Origin: Galeopsis tetrahit | Taxonomy: Eukaryota > Streptophyta > Magnoliopsida > Lamiales > Lamiaceae | Length of the DNA: 64,000 bases | Direction of reading: 5' to 3' | Assembly: GCA_963675135.1 (NCBI GenBank) | Contig: OY776123.1 | Coordinates: 89,811,596 to 89,875,595, forward strand | Part shown: positions 1 to 10,557 of the stretch, piece by piece | Layout: the number at the start of each line of letters is the position of its first letter | Position numbering within the stretch: the stretch's first letter is position 1 | Notes under the pieces: generated by a model | Told to the model about the DNA's origin: nothing | Databases searched by the model: none | The model's input: only the letters and a program-made list of their open reading frames with translations | Translations under genes and position numbers: made by a program

Positions 1-372
1 TAGCAGATGGATTTGCCTGACCGTCGTTGGATGTATTGTACTCCTAGAATGATTAGAGGAAATGTGAATGTGGAATTTTATAATGAACTCGTGTTATTTG
101 TTGAATTTGCAAAAAGCCAGCCACATTACATGAGTGGAAATTGCATTAGGTGTCCGTGTAATGCTAAGAAATGTCAGAATAAGCAATATAAAGAGATTGA
201 TGAGGTCCTAGTACATATTGTGAAGAATGGTTTCGTTGATAATTATTATAATTGGACTAGTCATGGCGAAACACGTTGGCCTTATAGATTTGATGAAGTG
301 TTTTACTATTACACTGTTGGAATCTATCAACAAGAAGCAAATTTCGATCATGTTGGCACTAGTAACGAGGTA

Positions 373-435
373 GAACAACGGTTTGGGGACGAAGAACAAC
401 AGTTTGGGGACGAAGAACAACAGTTTGGGGACGAA
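373..435 (+). repeat. In-frame 21-bp tandem repeat, 3 copies, in transposase exon 1
   Basis: Units 373-393, 394-414 and 415-435 are each 21 bp. The first differs from the others by one base (CGG against CAG). They encode a seven-residue E-E-Q-Q/R-F-G-D repeat in the linker between the transposase-associated and TNP2 domains. The length is a multiple of three, so the frame is kept. Confidence 0.9.
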
Positions 436-2520
436 GAACCGAATATGTATCAAACAATGATCAGGGAAGCTGGTTTTTCAAACATGGAAGAGGAGCCGAC
501 GAATGAGGCATTTCGGTTTTATGAGATGCTCAAATTAGTCGAAGAAGATTTATATCCGGGTTGTGAATCTCACTCACAGTTGTCATTTAATGCACGACTC
601 ATGAACATTAAGACCGAGAACAAGCTTTCTAACAGGGCATATGAGCAAGTGACACAGTTATGCAGTGAAATTTGTCCTCAAAATAATAAGGTGCCTACGA
701 CGTTTCATCAAAGCAAACAAATGTTGAAGAATGTTGGTTTGCCGGTTGAGAAGATTGATTGTTGTGTGAAGGGTTGCATGTTATATTGGGGTGACGAAGA
801 TAGCAGTCTGAACATGTGTAGATTGTGTGGCCATCCCCGGTACAAAGAGGCACGTCGAAAGGGACCTGGTGGTCAATCGAAGAAGACAAAGAAGAAAGTG
901 CCATATAAGAAGATGTACTACCTTCCTATCATTCCTCGTTTGATGAGATTATATCAATCAAGTGCCACTGCACAACACATGACGTGGCATGCTACAGATT
1001 CCTCTTCGGCTGAGTCGAGGGAGATGCGACATCCGGCAGACTCAGAGGCCTGGAAACATCTTGACAACGTGTTTCCAGATTTTGCTTGTGAACCGAGGAA
1101 TGTGAGATTAGGTTTGTGTACTGATGGTTTTGCACCGTTTGGGATGCATGGGAAGCAGTATTCTTTGTGGCCGGTGATACTGACTCCGTATAATCTTCCT
1201 CCGTGGATGTGCATGAAACCTCAAACAATGTTTCTGACTGTATTGGTGCCTGGACCAACGAATCCAAAGGACAAACTGGATGTTTATCTCCAACCTCTTA
1301 TAAAAGACTTGATCTTCTTATGGGAGAATGGAGTCCAAACGTACGATGTTTTTAGAAAGCAGAACTTCACGATGCGTGCTGCTCTTTTATGGACCATTAG
1401 CGACTTTCCTGCATATGGTATGTTGTCCGGGTGGAGTACGGCCGAAAAGAAAGCCTGTCCGTATTGTATGGAGAATTCTGAAGCTTTCAGTCTCCCGGTG
1501 AGTAGAAAAGTTTCATGGTTCGATAATCACCGTAGGTTCTTACCTCAAGGTCACCCGTTTCGAAGAAATAAGAAGAACTTCGTAAAGAACAGAGCAGTCA
1601 CAAACAATCGACCTCCACTTCGAGATGGTATTTTATACATTTATTTAATGAGTATTAAACGTATATTTATCTATTGCTTTTAGTGTCACTTATAATTTAC
1701 TCTCCCTACAGGACGTAGGTTGTTATATGAGATTCAGTGGACGGGGTTGAAAAAAAGTACTGAGGAAAATGCAGCGGAACACAACAGAGGAATTGAGGGT
1801 GGTTGGAACAAAAGGAGTATTTTTTGGGACTTACCATACTGGAGTTCACTATTGATACGACACAATTTGGATGTGATGCACATTGAAAAGAATGTGTTTG
1901 ACAATGTGTTCCACACAATCATGAACACCGAAGGCAAGACGAAAGACACTCCAAAGTCTCGGGAGGATTTGGACACTCTTTGTTGCCGTCCAGAGTTGAA
2001 AAAGGATGAGCGTACAGGTAAATTTCCAAAGGCTAGCTACACACTGGATAAGCCACAAAAATAAAGATTGTGTAGGTGGATAAAGGAGTTGAACTTTCCG
2101 GACGGCTACGTGTCGAACTTGAGTCGATGCGTAGACACAACAACGGGTAAGGTTGCAAGGATGAAGAGTCATGATTGTCATGTATTTATGCAACGCTTGA
2201 TACCGATTGCGTTCAAGGAACTTCTTCCTCTCAATGTGTGGAGGGCTATCACTGAATTAAGTCTATTTTTTTAGAGATTTAACGGCTACAACGATCACGA
2301 TCGATGATATGATTCGTTTAGGTGAAGACATTCCAGTGATTTTGTGTAAGTTGGAACAAATTTTTCCACCTAGCTTCTTTAACTCGATGGAACACTTACC
2401 CGTTCATTTAGCGTATGAAGCGAGAATTTGTGGTCCGGTGCAATACAGGTGGATGTACCCATTTGAAAGGTAAAATCTTACTTTTTTTATTTCATTACAA
2501 TTACACATGCATTCTTATAA

Positions 2521-2524
<4 letters not shown>

Positions 2525-2600
<76 letters not shown>
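2525..2600. repeat. Compound (TA)n(TG)n microsatellite in a transposase intron
   Basis: About 24 TA units are followed by about 13 TG units, just upstream of the intron's 3' splice site. It should be length-polymorphic. The short ORFs translated through it are artefacts. Confidence 0.95.
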
Positions 2601-2603
<3 letters not shown>

Positions 2604-4203
2604 CAGGTATCTCCACAACTTGAAACGCAATGCTAAACAAAAGGCAAACGTTGAAGCATCGATTGTGAATGCTTATTTGAATGAAGAGGTTGGCATGTTT
2701 TGTTCTTATTACTTTGAAGACCACGTCAACACAAAGTTAAGAAGTGCTCCACGTAACTTCGGTGGTACATCCGCTGACGATATCAGTGAAGAGGTCGATG
2801 GAATGCTCTCCATATTCAAGTCTAAGGGACGGCCAATAGGAAAATCCACTGAACGATATTGGGAGACGAACTCGGAGGCGGAAATAGCACAAACGTATGT
2901 GTTATTGAATTGTGATGAAGTTCAACCATACATTGAGTAAGTATTTCATATATAAATCGTCTATTTAAATACCACTTCATTTATGTCATTTAATATTAAC
3001 CAAGTTTTTGAATGTTGTGAATTAGGATGTACACTCAAGAACTATGACGAGCAGAACCAAACATCTCAGATGCATATATAGATGCTCGTATTCAACGTGA
3101 ATTTTCCCGATGGTTCGAACGTTATGTGAGTACCATTTAATTAATTATGTTTTACGTAAATAAATTAATATTTATATTAATTAATTTTAAATTGAGCCGT
3201 ATAGGGACGGGATAACGCTCTAGACAGTCGATTCTTACGAGATCTCAGCAAGGGACCACTACGTCGTGTAAAGACTTACAACGGTTATATTGTGAAGGGC
3301 TACAGATTTCATACGTCTGGGTATGCATCGACAAAGGCAACTACCAACAGTGGCGTCTGCGTTAGCAGTGCGAATTACAATGCAGATGCAAGTGATTACT
3401 TTGGGGTGTTACGGGAAGTCGTCGAAGTAGAATATCCAGGATATCCAGCAAAGTCTGTAGTGTTGTTCAAGTGTCATTGGTTTGATTCAGGCCATCTAGG
3501 AACAAGAATTCACCCGGAGTACAAGCTCGTTGATGTTAGTTCGAAAAGGACGTATGTTGGGGATGATCCATTTGTATTTGCCCATCAAGTATCTCAAGTA
3601 TACTACTGCACATATCCGGGAGCTCCACGTGGTTATGAATGGCACGCTGTTTGCAAAGTAAAGGCAAGGTCAATGGTAGAAGTCCCTAAAAAGGACAAAA
3701 ATACTGAAGATGAATCTCCATTTCAAACAGAACAAATAGAGACTCCAACTGAAGTCTTTACGGGAGATTTCAATCTTTTTGTACCCTTGACGACTGCAAA
3801 TCCCCAATTAATCGAAATTGAAGGTGAAGAGGGGGGGGATGAAGAAGAGGATGAAGAGGAGAATGAAGATGAGGATGAAGATGAGAATGAAGAGGAGGAG
3901 GATGAGGATGAGGAAGATGATGATGAGGAGGAGGAGGATAAGGACGAAGAGGAGGATGAAGACGATGAAGATGAAAATTAATTCAATTAGTGTAATGTAT
4001 TTATTTCTTATTTTATAAAAGTTAATTAATTATTTATCATTTAGGTACTAAAAATTAAATTTACTATAAAAATTAAATTTACTATAAATATCATGTGGAA
4101 GAAATGAATTTTGTGGTTTTTTTAAAAAATATTTTGGTAATTTAGTAGGTCTAGTATATAGAAAAAATTGAATTATTTAAAAAAAAAAAAAAAAAAATCG
4201 CCA

Positions 4204-4296
4204 AAATGCTGACGGAATTAACTTTCCGTCGGTATTTACTTTTTGAAAAATACCGACGAATTATCCGTCGGTATTTGTACATGCCGACGGAAAATA
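4204..4296. repeat. Small block of CACTA subterminal repeats
   Basis: Several CCGACGG / CCGTCGG half-sites in both orientations lie left of the passenger segment, the same motif family as the main array at 5526-5996. Repeats on both sides suggest that the segment between them was added inside the element's terminal region. Confidence 0.75.
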
Positions 4297-4349
4297 ACCC
4301 CTTATATAAAACTTCAACCTAGGGTTTTCTTTCCAAACTTTCCTCTTTA

Positions 4350-4491
4350 CATTCCCCCCACCTCGCCTCCCTCCAACTCTTCGGCCCCATTCCCCCCCAC
4401 CTCGCCTCCCTCCACCACCTCAAAATCCTCAGAATCGGCGACAACTACCTCACCGGCCCTATTCCCGCCACCCTCGGCACTCTAACCAATC
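4350..4491 (+). pseudogene. Captured fragment of a GSO-like LRR receptor-kinase gene
   Basis: Reading codons in phase with position 4410, the stretch encodes leucine-rich repeats: H-L-A-S-L-Q, then F-G-P-I-P-P-H-L-A-S-L-H-H-L, then K-I-L-R-I-G-D-N-Y-L-T-G-P-I-P, then A-T-L-G-T-L-T-N-L. This fits the plant extracellular LRR consensus (LxxLxxLxLxxNxLTGxIPxxLGxL). The LRIGDN core recalls GSO1/GSO2-type receptor kinases, from memory of that family. Only about two repeats remain, with no signal peptide, membrane segment or kinase. The CACCTCGCCTCCCTCCA core occurs twice, at about 4359-4375 and 4399-4415, giving a partial duplication. The fragment is GC-rich, unlike the AT-rich DNA around it. It lies inside the CACTA element, so capture by the transposon is the simplest explanation. 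Confidence 0.7.
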
Positions 4492-4521
4492 TTCCGCGCC
4501 GATTTCTCTCCACCGTGAAGC

Positions 4522-5300
4522 ATGGCCGCGGCCCAATCTGTGCTCCTCCAGCGTTTTAATAAGTGGGCCGACTCCGACTCCGACGTAAGTGATTTTGAGT
4601 TTAGATTGAAAAATTTTGAACTTCAACATCGATTTTTTTTTTAATTTTTTGGTTGTTTCCTTGAAGAATTTTCTGGCAAGAATAGGCTCCAAATCAACTT
4701 TTATAAAATTTATATTAAAATACTACATCAAGTTATGAACCACTTATATTTATTTCATGATTTATTGATTATTATAAATAATTTTATAAAATCCTTTTCC
4801 AAAACTGCTCAAGCTGAAATTAAAAGCTAGCTACTGTGATTTTCGAAAATGAACCAAAACAATATTTTCTGGCACCCAAATTGTATGATACAAAATTTTT
4901 ATGTGTTCTATACTTCAAGATGTACCAAATTTTTAAAATTCATAATTTTCTAACATGTTTTAGTATTTTATAAAAATGCTCAAAGTTAGTTGACTCTATG
5001 ACTCATTTACATAAACTGCACTGCACTGTTTTAAAAACGAGTCCAAAACTCCTATTTTCGACTACCAAAACTTGTTACACAAATTTTATACACTTTAAAA
5101 ACTTCAAGGAGCTCTTACAGTTTCAATTTCATAATTTTTCAAGGAGTTTTGATATTTTAAATAAATTCTAGAAGTTTGAGGTGTATAAACCATTTTACAA
5201 ACTGCATACATTAGTTTTTATGAATCTTATATTTGTGTATTTTTCAAGGAATGTGATTGTACTACTGGTGCAGGTGGATGAATTGAAGAATACTTTTTGA
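4522..5300 (+). other. Possible two-exon mini-ORF in the CACTA passenger segment
   Basis: An ATG at 4522 opens 21 codons (MAAAQSVLLQRFNKWADSDS and one more D) that end exactly at a GTAAGT donor at 4585. A GGTGCAG acceptor ends at 5273, and the next exon continues in phase for eight codons (VDELKNTF) to TGA at 5298-5300. A TATATAAA sequence lies upstream at about 4303. The product would be 29 residues. I do not recognise it. It may be a second captured gene start, or chance. No function is proposed. Confidence 0.2.
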
Positions 5301-5525
5301 AGCATGAGGATATGTAATAAAAACAATGCCAATTTCTTCACATTCCCAACATAATATTTCATGTAATATTATTGTTTCATTACATAATATTTTAATTTTT
5401 ACATAATGACATTTTTTACGAAATTTCTTCACATTTCCAACCTCTCGGAAAATGTAATTCTGGTCGGAAAATGAAATTCTGGTCGGGGCCTCCCCGGCCA
5501 ATATTTTTTTTATTAATATTTTGTT

Positions 5526-5996
5526 TTACTGACGGATATTCCGTCGGTAAATTGCCGACGGATATTCCGTCGGTCGAATGCCGACGAATATTCCGTCGAC
5601 ATGTGAATTTCGAAATCATATTTTTTTTATTAATATTTTGTTTTACTGACGGATATTCCGTCGGTACAATGCCGACGGATATTCCGTCGATATGTGAATT
5701 TCGAAATCAATTTATTCAAAAATTAATTTCTTTTATAATTATTTTAATTCATTCTTTCCGACGGAATTACCAACGAAATGTTGACCCGATTTGTTAAACG
5801 GGTTGTCCGGAATACCGACGGACATTCCGTCGAAAAAAGATGACGGCCATTTTCCCTCGGTATTTCCGTCGGAAATTCCGACGGAATTCAAAAATCCGTC
5901 GGCAAAAAAAGCTGACGCCGAGAAAGGGGACGGCCGACTTTCCGTCGGTAAATCCGTCGGTAACCTCGGCGGCCGACGGAAAATCCGTCTCTAAAA
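5526..5996. repeat. Main CACTA subterminal repeat array
   Basis: About ten or more palindromic units of the form CCGACGGAnATTCCGTCGG with small variations, about 15-60 bp apart, are packed into the last 490 bp. A segment including the ATTAATATTTTGTTTTACTGA motif also recurs about 120 bp apart. Such subterminal repeats bind the element's accessory protein in characterised CACTA transposons. Short ORFs across the array only translate the repeat. Confidence 0.9.
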
Positions 5997-5999
5997 CGC

Positions 6000-6014
6000 C
6001 CTTTTTTTGTAGTG
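6000..6014. repeat. CACTA right terminal inverted repeat
   Basis: The element ends in a T-run followed by GTAGTG; read on the minus strand it begins CACTACAAAAAAAGGG. The subterminal array stops directly before it. Confidence 0.85.
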
Positions 6015-6042
6015 TATAATTAGTCGACGATATATTTTACGG

Positions 6043-6078
6043 TCGACCAACCAGTATCGATCGACACTGGTTGGTCGA
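6043..6078. repeat. Perfect 13-bp inverted repeat with 10-nt loop
   Basis: TCGACCAACCAGT at 6043-6055 is matched by its exact reverse complement at 6066-6078. It lies 29 bp right of the CACTA end, and more TCGAC motifs lie just upstream (about 6022-6045). It may be the end of another, unrecognised transposon into or beside which the CACTA element inserted. Confidence 0.6.
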
Positions 6079-6640
6079 AAAAAACTACTTTTTTTTTTTT
6101 TTTTTCTGAATGGGTGACGCCGGAGGTTGTGGCGGCAGTGGAGGTGGAGGTTGTCGGAAAGTTGCGGCGGTGGCTACAAAATTAGGGTTAGGGTTTTGTA
6201 TAAAATTAGGTTTAGTGTTTTAAGTAAGGAGGTGTATGTATCTATAAAATTTTACAAATTTTACTAAAAGGGCAAATATGGTATTTTACACATATTTAAT
6301 TAATAAAATGGGAAGGGGAGTGTATCTAACAAAGTTGGAGGGGTATATACCTCAACCCAACTCGAAAATATGAGGCCTATAAAGTATAAAGCCCATCAGT
6401 ACCCTGTTTGTATTTAATTCAAATGGGCCGAAGCCCACAGCGGAAAGGGGAATTCTATTTTAGGTAAAGGGAGGCAATCATCCCTTGAATATCATACCAT
6501 TCAATTTTAAGGGATTTAAAAATAATTTTTAATTGTTCAATTAAAAGTTTTACCCTTCACATTAGAATAAATTAAAATGGTAGTTCACTGTACATTGAAA
6601 TGTACCATGCTTCGGGATACGGAATATATTAAGTAAAATA
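6079..6640. other. No gene seen
   Basis: It holds a 15-bp T-run, a GGCGG/GGTGG-rich stretch (about 6118-6175), AGGGTTAGGGTTT-like bases near 6183, and two TGGGC-type (Site II) motifs near 6425-6440. No ORF follows the promoter-like motifs. Confidence 0.5.
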
Positions 6641-6884
6641 CTACTTTCTTTGTTCACAAAAAATATGTCAAGTCTTATTTTTTCTTTTATAAAAAATATG
6701 CACATTCTATTTAAATAGTTAACTTTTAAGTATTTTTTCTATTTTATTAACAAAGTTAATATTGATCTACGACAATACTCTTTACTTTTTAATTCATGTA
6801 TCTATTTTATACATTAAAATATGAATTATTTTTAAAACCTGTGTTCAACCAAATAAGCATATTTTTTTTTATGAATAGAGTGAG
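6641..6884. mobile_element. Stowaway-like MITE, about 244 bp
   Basis: The left end CTACTTTCTTTGTTCACAAA pairs, with mismatches, with the right end read on the minus strand (CTCACTCTATTCATAAAAAA). Both ends are flanked by TA (6639-6640 and 6885-6886). The ends are related to the plant CTCCCTCCGTCC Stowaway (Tc1/mariner) consensus. No coding capacity. Confidence 0.6.
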
Positions 6885-8459
6885 TATTTAATAATAAAAG
6901 TCATACAATTAATTCGAGCTAACTTAAAAAAAAATTATATAGCATTAAAATTAAATTACAATTGAGAACGATGAATCCTCATATTATAAAAACGATATGT
7001 GATATTTGGCCTTTTTTTGGATCTCCATCAATTAAGAGGAAAAGTTAAATGTTTATTGACCTCCATCTACTAAGAGGGTAAATTAAAATTTTATTGTACC
7101 TCCATCTACTAAGAGGGGAAATTAAAATTTTATTGTACCTCCATCTACTGAATTAAAATTTTATTGTGCCTCCATCTACTAAAAGGACAAATTAAAATTT
7201 TATTGGGCCTCTATTTTCTAAGAGAAGAAATTAAATTTTTATGGAGCCTTTTAATGGGAATTTGAGAAATGGCTGAGTTTAAGTTTGACTTGGAGAATGT
7301 TGGGGGATGCATTTGAACTTTTTTAATGCTGGTCTTTTAATATATTTTTTTTTCTTTAGATAAAATAAGAAAAAAAAAAACACCTAACAACTTGGTGTAC
7401 AGTTGTACCCCCATGTCCTATTCTACATTCGTCATTGCAATTGAGTGTATACAAGTATGACTCTTATATTATTTATCCATTGTTTATATATTGTTAATAC
7501 TAAACACGAGAGATGTGATATTGAATTTGTTTTCTTGAAGAGCGTTCTTCATTGGATGGAGTGCTCCTTGAATTTTTTTTTTGAGATTGTTGGTTCAGAT
7601 TAGAGCGTCGGAAATTTCTTTGGCGTGTTCGAATCTAGAGCGTGTTCTAGAGCGAATAGTTGTACACATGATCATTTTTATTAACCGTTCGAGACTAGTT
7701 TTGTAATTGTTGGTGCACATTCATTTTGGAGGCATAAATATTATCTTCTAGTACTGTTCTAAATTTCTAATTTTATCGGATATATAGAGACTAAGTCACA
7801 TTTGCGAACAATATGAATAGGGCAGCACACACGAACTTAGATGAACAATAGTTGTATAACTGAATTTGGGACGAAATCCAAGATTTGAAACCTCGATTTC
7901 TTTTCTCTGTGTCATTTATTATGTTTCAATATTTAAATTTTTAACACATATCATCACAAATACAAATATTACTGGACATTGATTATTTTTTCACTTCACA
8001 AGTTAATATTCTGAATAGTAAAATATGGGGTGATATTTAAAAAATGATACTCATAAACTTACAAAATCCAGAATGACTAAAATGCCTATATTCATTGGAT
8101 AGATAAATTAATAATTTTAATTAATTTCAACAAGTCTTAGATACTTATGTTATTTGGTCTGGATTATTAAAGTGAGGAAAAAGATTGTAAAGGAACAAAT
8201 TAAACTCCAACTAGTAGTGCAAGCGGGTTGGTTTGGTCTGAATTAATTTTGTGAGGCCTTATTATTTTAAATTATTCAAGATATCCCAAAATCACATGTT
8301 GTCTACATATTCTCCCCAACAACTTTAAAAAAAATTAACAAGAAAACATTTTATATTCAAATGCTACTAACATTTGATATTACTAATATACCATTTTGAT
8401 ATGGATGATAGAAATTCATCACTTTCACTCGAATTTCATATCATTACTCTTGTTATATG
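6885..8459. other. No gene seen apart from the 39-bp minisatellite
   Basis: AT-rich sequence with homopolymer runs. I found no ORF with family features, no RNA gene and no clear transposon ends besides the tandem repeat annotated separately. Confidence 0.5.
7021..7246. repeat. 39-bp tandem repeat, 6 degenerate copies
   Basis: The unit starts CTCCATCTACTAAGAGG, continues with AAATTAAAATTTTATTG and recurs from about 7021. The fourth copy has lost about 9 bp of the middle, and the first and last copies are the most diverged. It is a local minisatellite with no coding potential. Confidence 0.85.
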
Positions 8460-8690
8460 CTCCATCCGTTCCGCAATTACTTTCACACTTTCTTTTTTAA
8501 GACGTTCCACAATTATTTTTACATCTTTAAAATGAAAAATTCTTTATATATTCCACCCTCACAATATTCTTAAATTTACACAATTTTTTCGCTACAGTTA
8601 TACAAAAGTTACCCATCAAAATCTCCACTAAATTTACTTTTTTTATTCCACGTACCACTTTAAATGTGAAGATAATCATGAGACGGGGAG
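8460..8690. mobile_element. Stowaway-like MITE, about 231 bp
   Basis: The left end CTCCATCCGTTCCGCAATTA pairs with the right end read on the minus strand (CTCCCCGTCTCATGATTATC); internal CTTTCACA/CTTCACA bases also pair. TA follows the right end. It is non-coding and belongs to the same family as the copies near 25.4 and 51.2 kb. Confidence 0.75.
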
Positions 8691-10519
8691 TATATAAACA
8701 CTATTAGCATTGAGCCCGCTTAGATATTCTAAAAAATTCATGGGTATATTAGTCTTTATACAACTATTATTTATAAAATAAAATAAAAAACACATTATTT
8801 TTTTGGGTATACAAGATTTATACATATCATCAAACAATTATAAGCCCGATATCTTAAAACTGATCAGATTAATCAAATAGGCATCGTTACCCCCTCCAAT
8901 TGTGAGGAAGTAAGAACACGAGTGAAACATTTGTCCATCAAATAAGCACGGATCTCCATAAATGAATACAACACCCAACACTAAAATATCAATGTATTAA
9001 GAATTAAAGATAAAAACATGAAGACAAATGATCACCAAGTACAAAGATTTTCCAAGGACAACCAACCACCCAATTAAACACCAATAGGTCCCATAAAAGG
9101 AAAGCGGGCCGGGCCGCATTGCGCAGAAGAGTTGGAACAACCAACTACAACAAAAAAATATAAAGACATGAAAAAATTATATAAGAACAAAACACTAAAA
9201 AAAAATAAAAAAAAAATAGAAAATGAACGAGATCAACGGATGACTCACTCACTCACCCGATCAGTGAGCGCTATATATTGTTTTAATAAAGACGGTAGAT
9301 AGACAGCAAATTAATAGCGGGCATGAAGCGCAAGTTGCATGGAAGTTGGAACTGACGTGAATGAAAGCGAAAAGTGAGTAGCAAGTTGCATGGTTTGATG
9401 AGTAATAATAATAATAATAATTCTGAAAGCAAAAGATGATCAAGTTATAAATTTTGTACCAGCTCCAAAAGTATAGGGGCCCCTGTCCTCCAAATTAAGT
9501 GCATGTGAATTATCCAACTTGGTGATTCAGACAGGATTGATTGATTAATTATTACAGCTTTAGCGTACTCTTCTGTTATTAACGTAACTAGCTAGGCGCG
9601 CTAGGCTAGCTATTTTCTTTCGGAGTACCAATTCAAAATTCTTTAAGCACATCTCAAATTTTAGAGCATACAATCGCCCCCTAATGACACGTATCGAATT
9701 TGTGAACTTATCTGGTAACTCATTAACCTGTCAACAACATGTTATTGATCGAGTTGATACAATATGACACGATAGTGATAATATACTCTGTAACACGTTT
9801 TTTTAATAAATATTTTAAATTTATTTATTTTCTTATCAGTCGTTAATTAATTATCGTGCATGTTGCGTATCATTATCATGTCATTGTCGATGTCTACACG
9901 AAATACGAGACCATTTGTTAAACCCTAGTAGTGACACTGATCAATTTTAACGCATCCGAATTCAATACAAAATATTGAGATGTAGTAAATAGTTTTAAAA
10001 TAAAAAAGATTTAGTTATTATATATAGAATGTGTAAAAATGTGAAGTGGTTCTAAAAAACAATTATATATCATGAATTGCATTTTTTTTTTTAGGTGTTG
10101 GGACTTCCCATCCAATCTCATTAGTAATGTAAGAATATTAATTTTGTTTATACAAGAAAAAAGAAATATTTTGAATTTACACGGCTCCACATTTTTGTCT
10201 ATTTTCATCACATTTTTAATTTTTTACTTCAATAAGATGGATGCTCCAAAAAAAAAACCATTTAACCACTAATAATTGCACATGCATGTGTATGGAATAG
10301 TGGTTTCATTCTCTACGCCATTTTTCATGTTCCAACGTACTAGATCTTTAACATGTCGCCGTTATTATTATTGAGGAGTTCATATTGATTTAAATTAGTT
10401 TATTGAGGAGGGTTGGACAGTATTAATGCGTATGAACATGGAAAACCAGCTTCAATCCGGCAGTATCAATTACGTTTATTATTGTTATGATACCAAATTA
10501 ATAATGTTGTTGGAATATT

Positions 10520-10557
<38 letters not shown>

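Larger units (their letters stand above)
7..3981 (+). pseudogene. CACTA transposase (TNP2-like), decayed
   Basis: Exon 1 (7-1627) starts with a transposase-associated domain (residues about 5-90, with the GNCIRCPC cysteine motif) followed by the TNP2 domain. Exon 2 (from 1712) continues it with the FWDLPYW and LDVMHIEKNVFDN motifs typical of TNP2. A DUF4218-like part spans roughly 2068-2936, interrupted by an intron near 2471-2606. After short exons (3026-3125 and from 3205) a DUF4216-like part follows and ends in a long Asp/Glu-rich tail (about 3820-3978). Introns fit GT-AG at 1628-1711, 2937-3025 and 3126-3204. Three lesions break the frame: TAA at 2062-2064, one extra T in the seven-T run 2266-2272, and TGA at 3045-3047. 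The family catalyses cut-and-paste transposition of CACTA elements. Confidence 0.9.
1..6014 (+). mobile_element. CACTA (En/Spm) DNA transposon, 3' part, 5' end outside window
   Basis: Three things identify the element. A TNP2-type transposase pseudogene runs left to right. A dense array of palindromic CCGACGG/CCGTCGG subterminal repeats fills the right end. The last bases read TTTTTTTGTAGTG, whose reverse complement starts CACTACAAAAAAA, the hallmark CACTA terminus. The left terminal repeat is not in the window, so the 3-bp target duplication cannot be confirmed; the three bases after the end are TAT (6015-6017). The coding part carries two in-frame stops and a frameshift, so this copy should not encode active transposase. 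It could still be mobilised in trans if its left end is intact. Between transposase and array is a passenger segment with a captured host-gene fragment. Confidence 0.9.

Noticed and set aside
3818..4018. Lys/Arg/Met-rich ORF at the transposase end
   Set aside because: Alternative frame of the Asp/Glu-rich tail codons (GAA/GAT/GAG).
4243..4485. 80-codon Pro/Ser-rich ORF
   Set aside because: It is a shadow frame of the captured LRR fragment; the LRR frame explains the composition.
5471..5994. Overlapping ORFs with repeated T-D-I-P-S or P-T-E-Y-P motifs
   Set aside because: They only translate the palindromic CACTA subterminal repeats on either strand.
6420..6445. Site II-like motifs suggesting a promoter
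   Set aside because: No ORF or splice-consistent exon follows on either strand within several kilobases.
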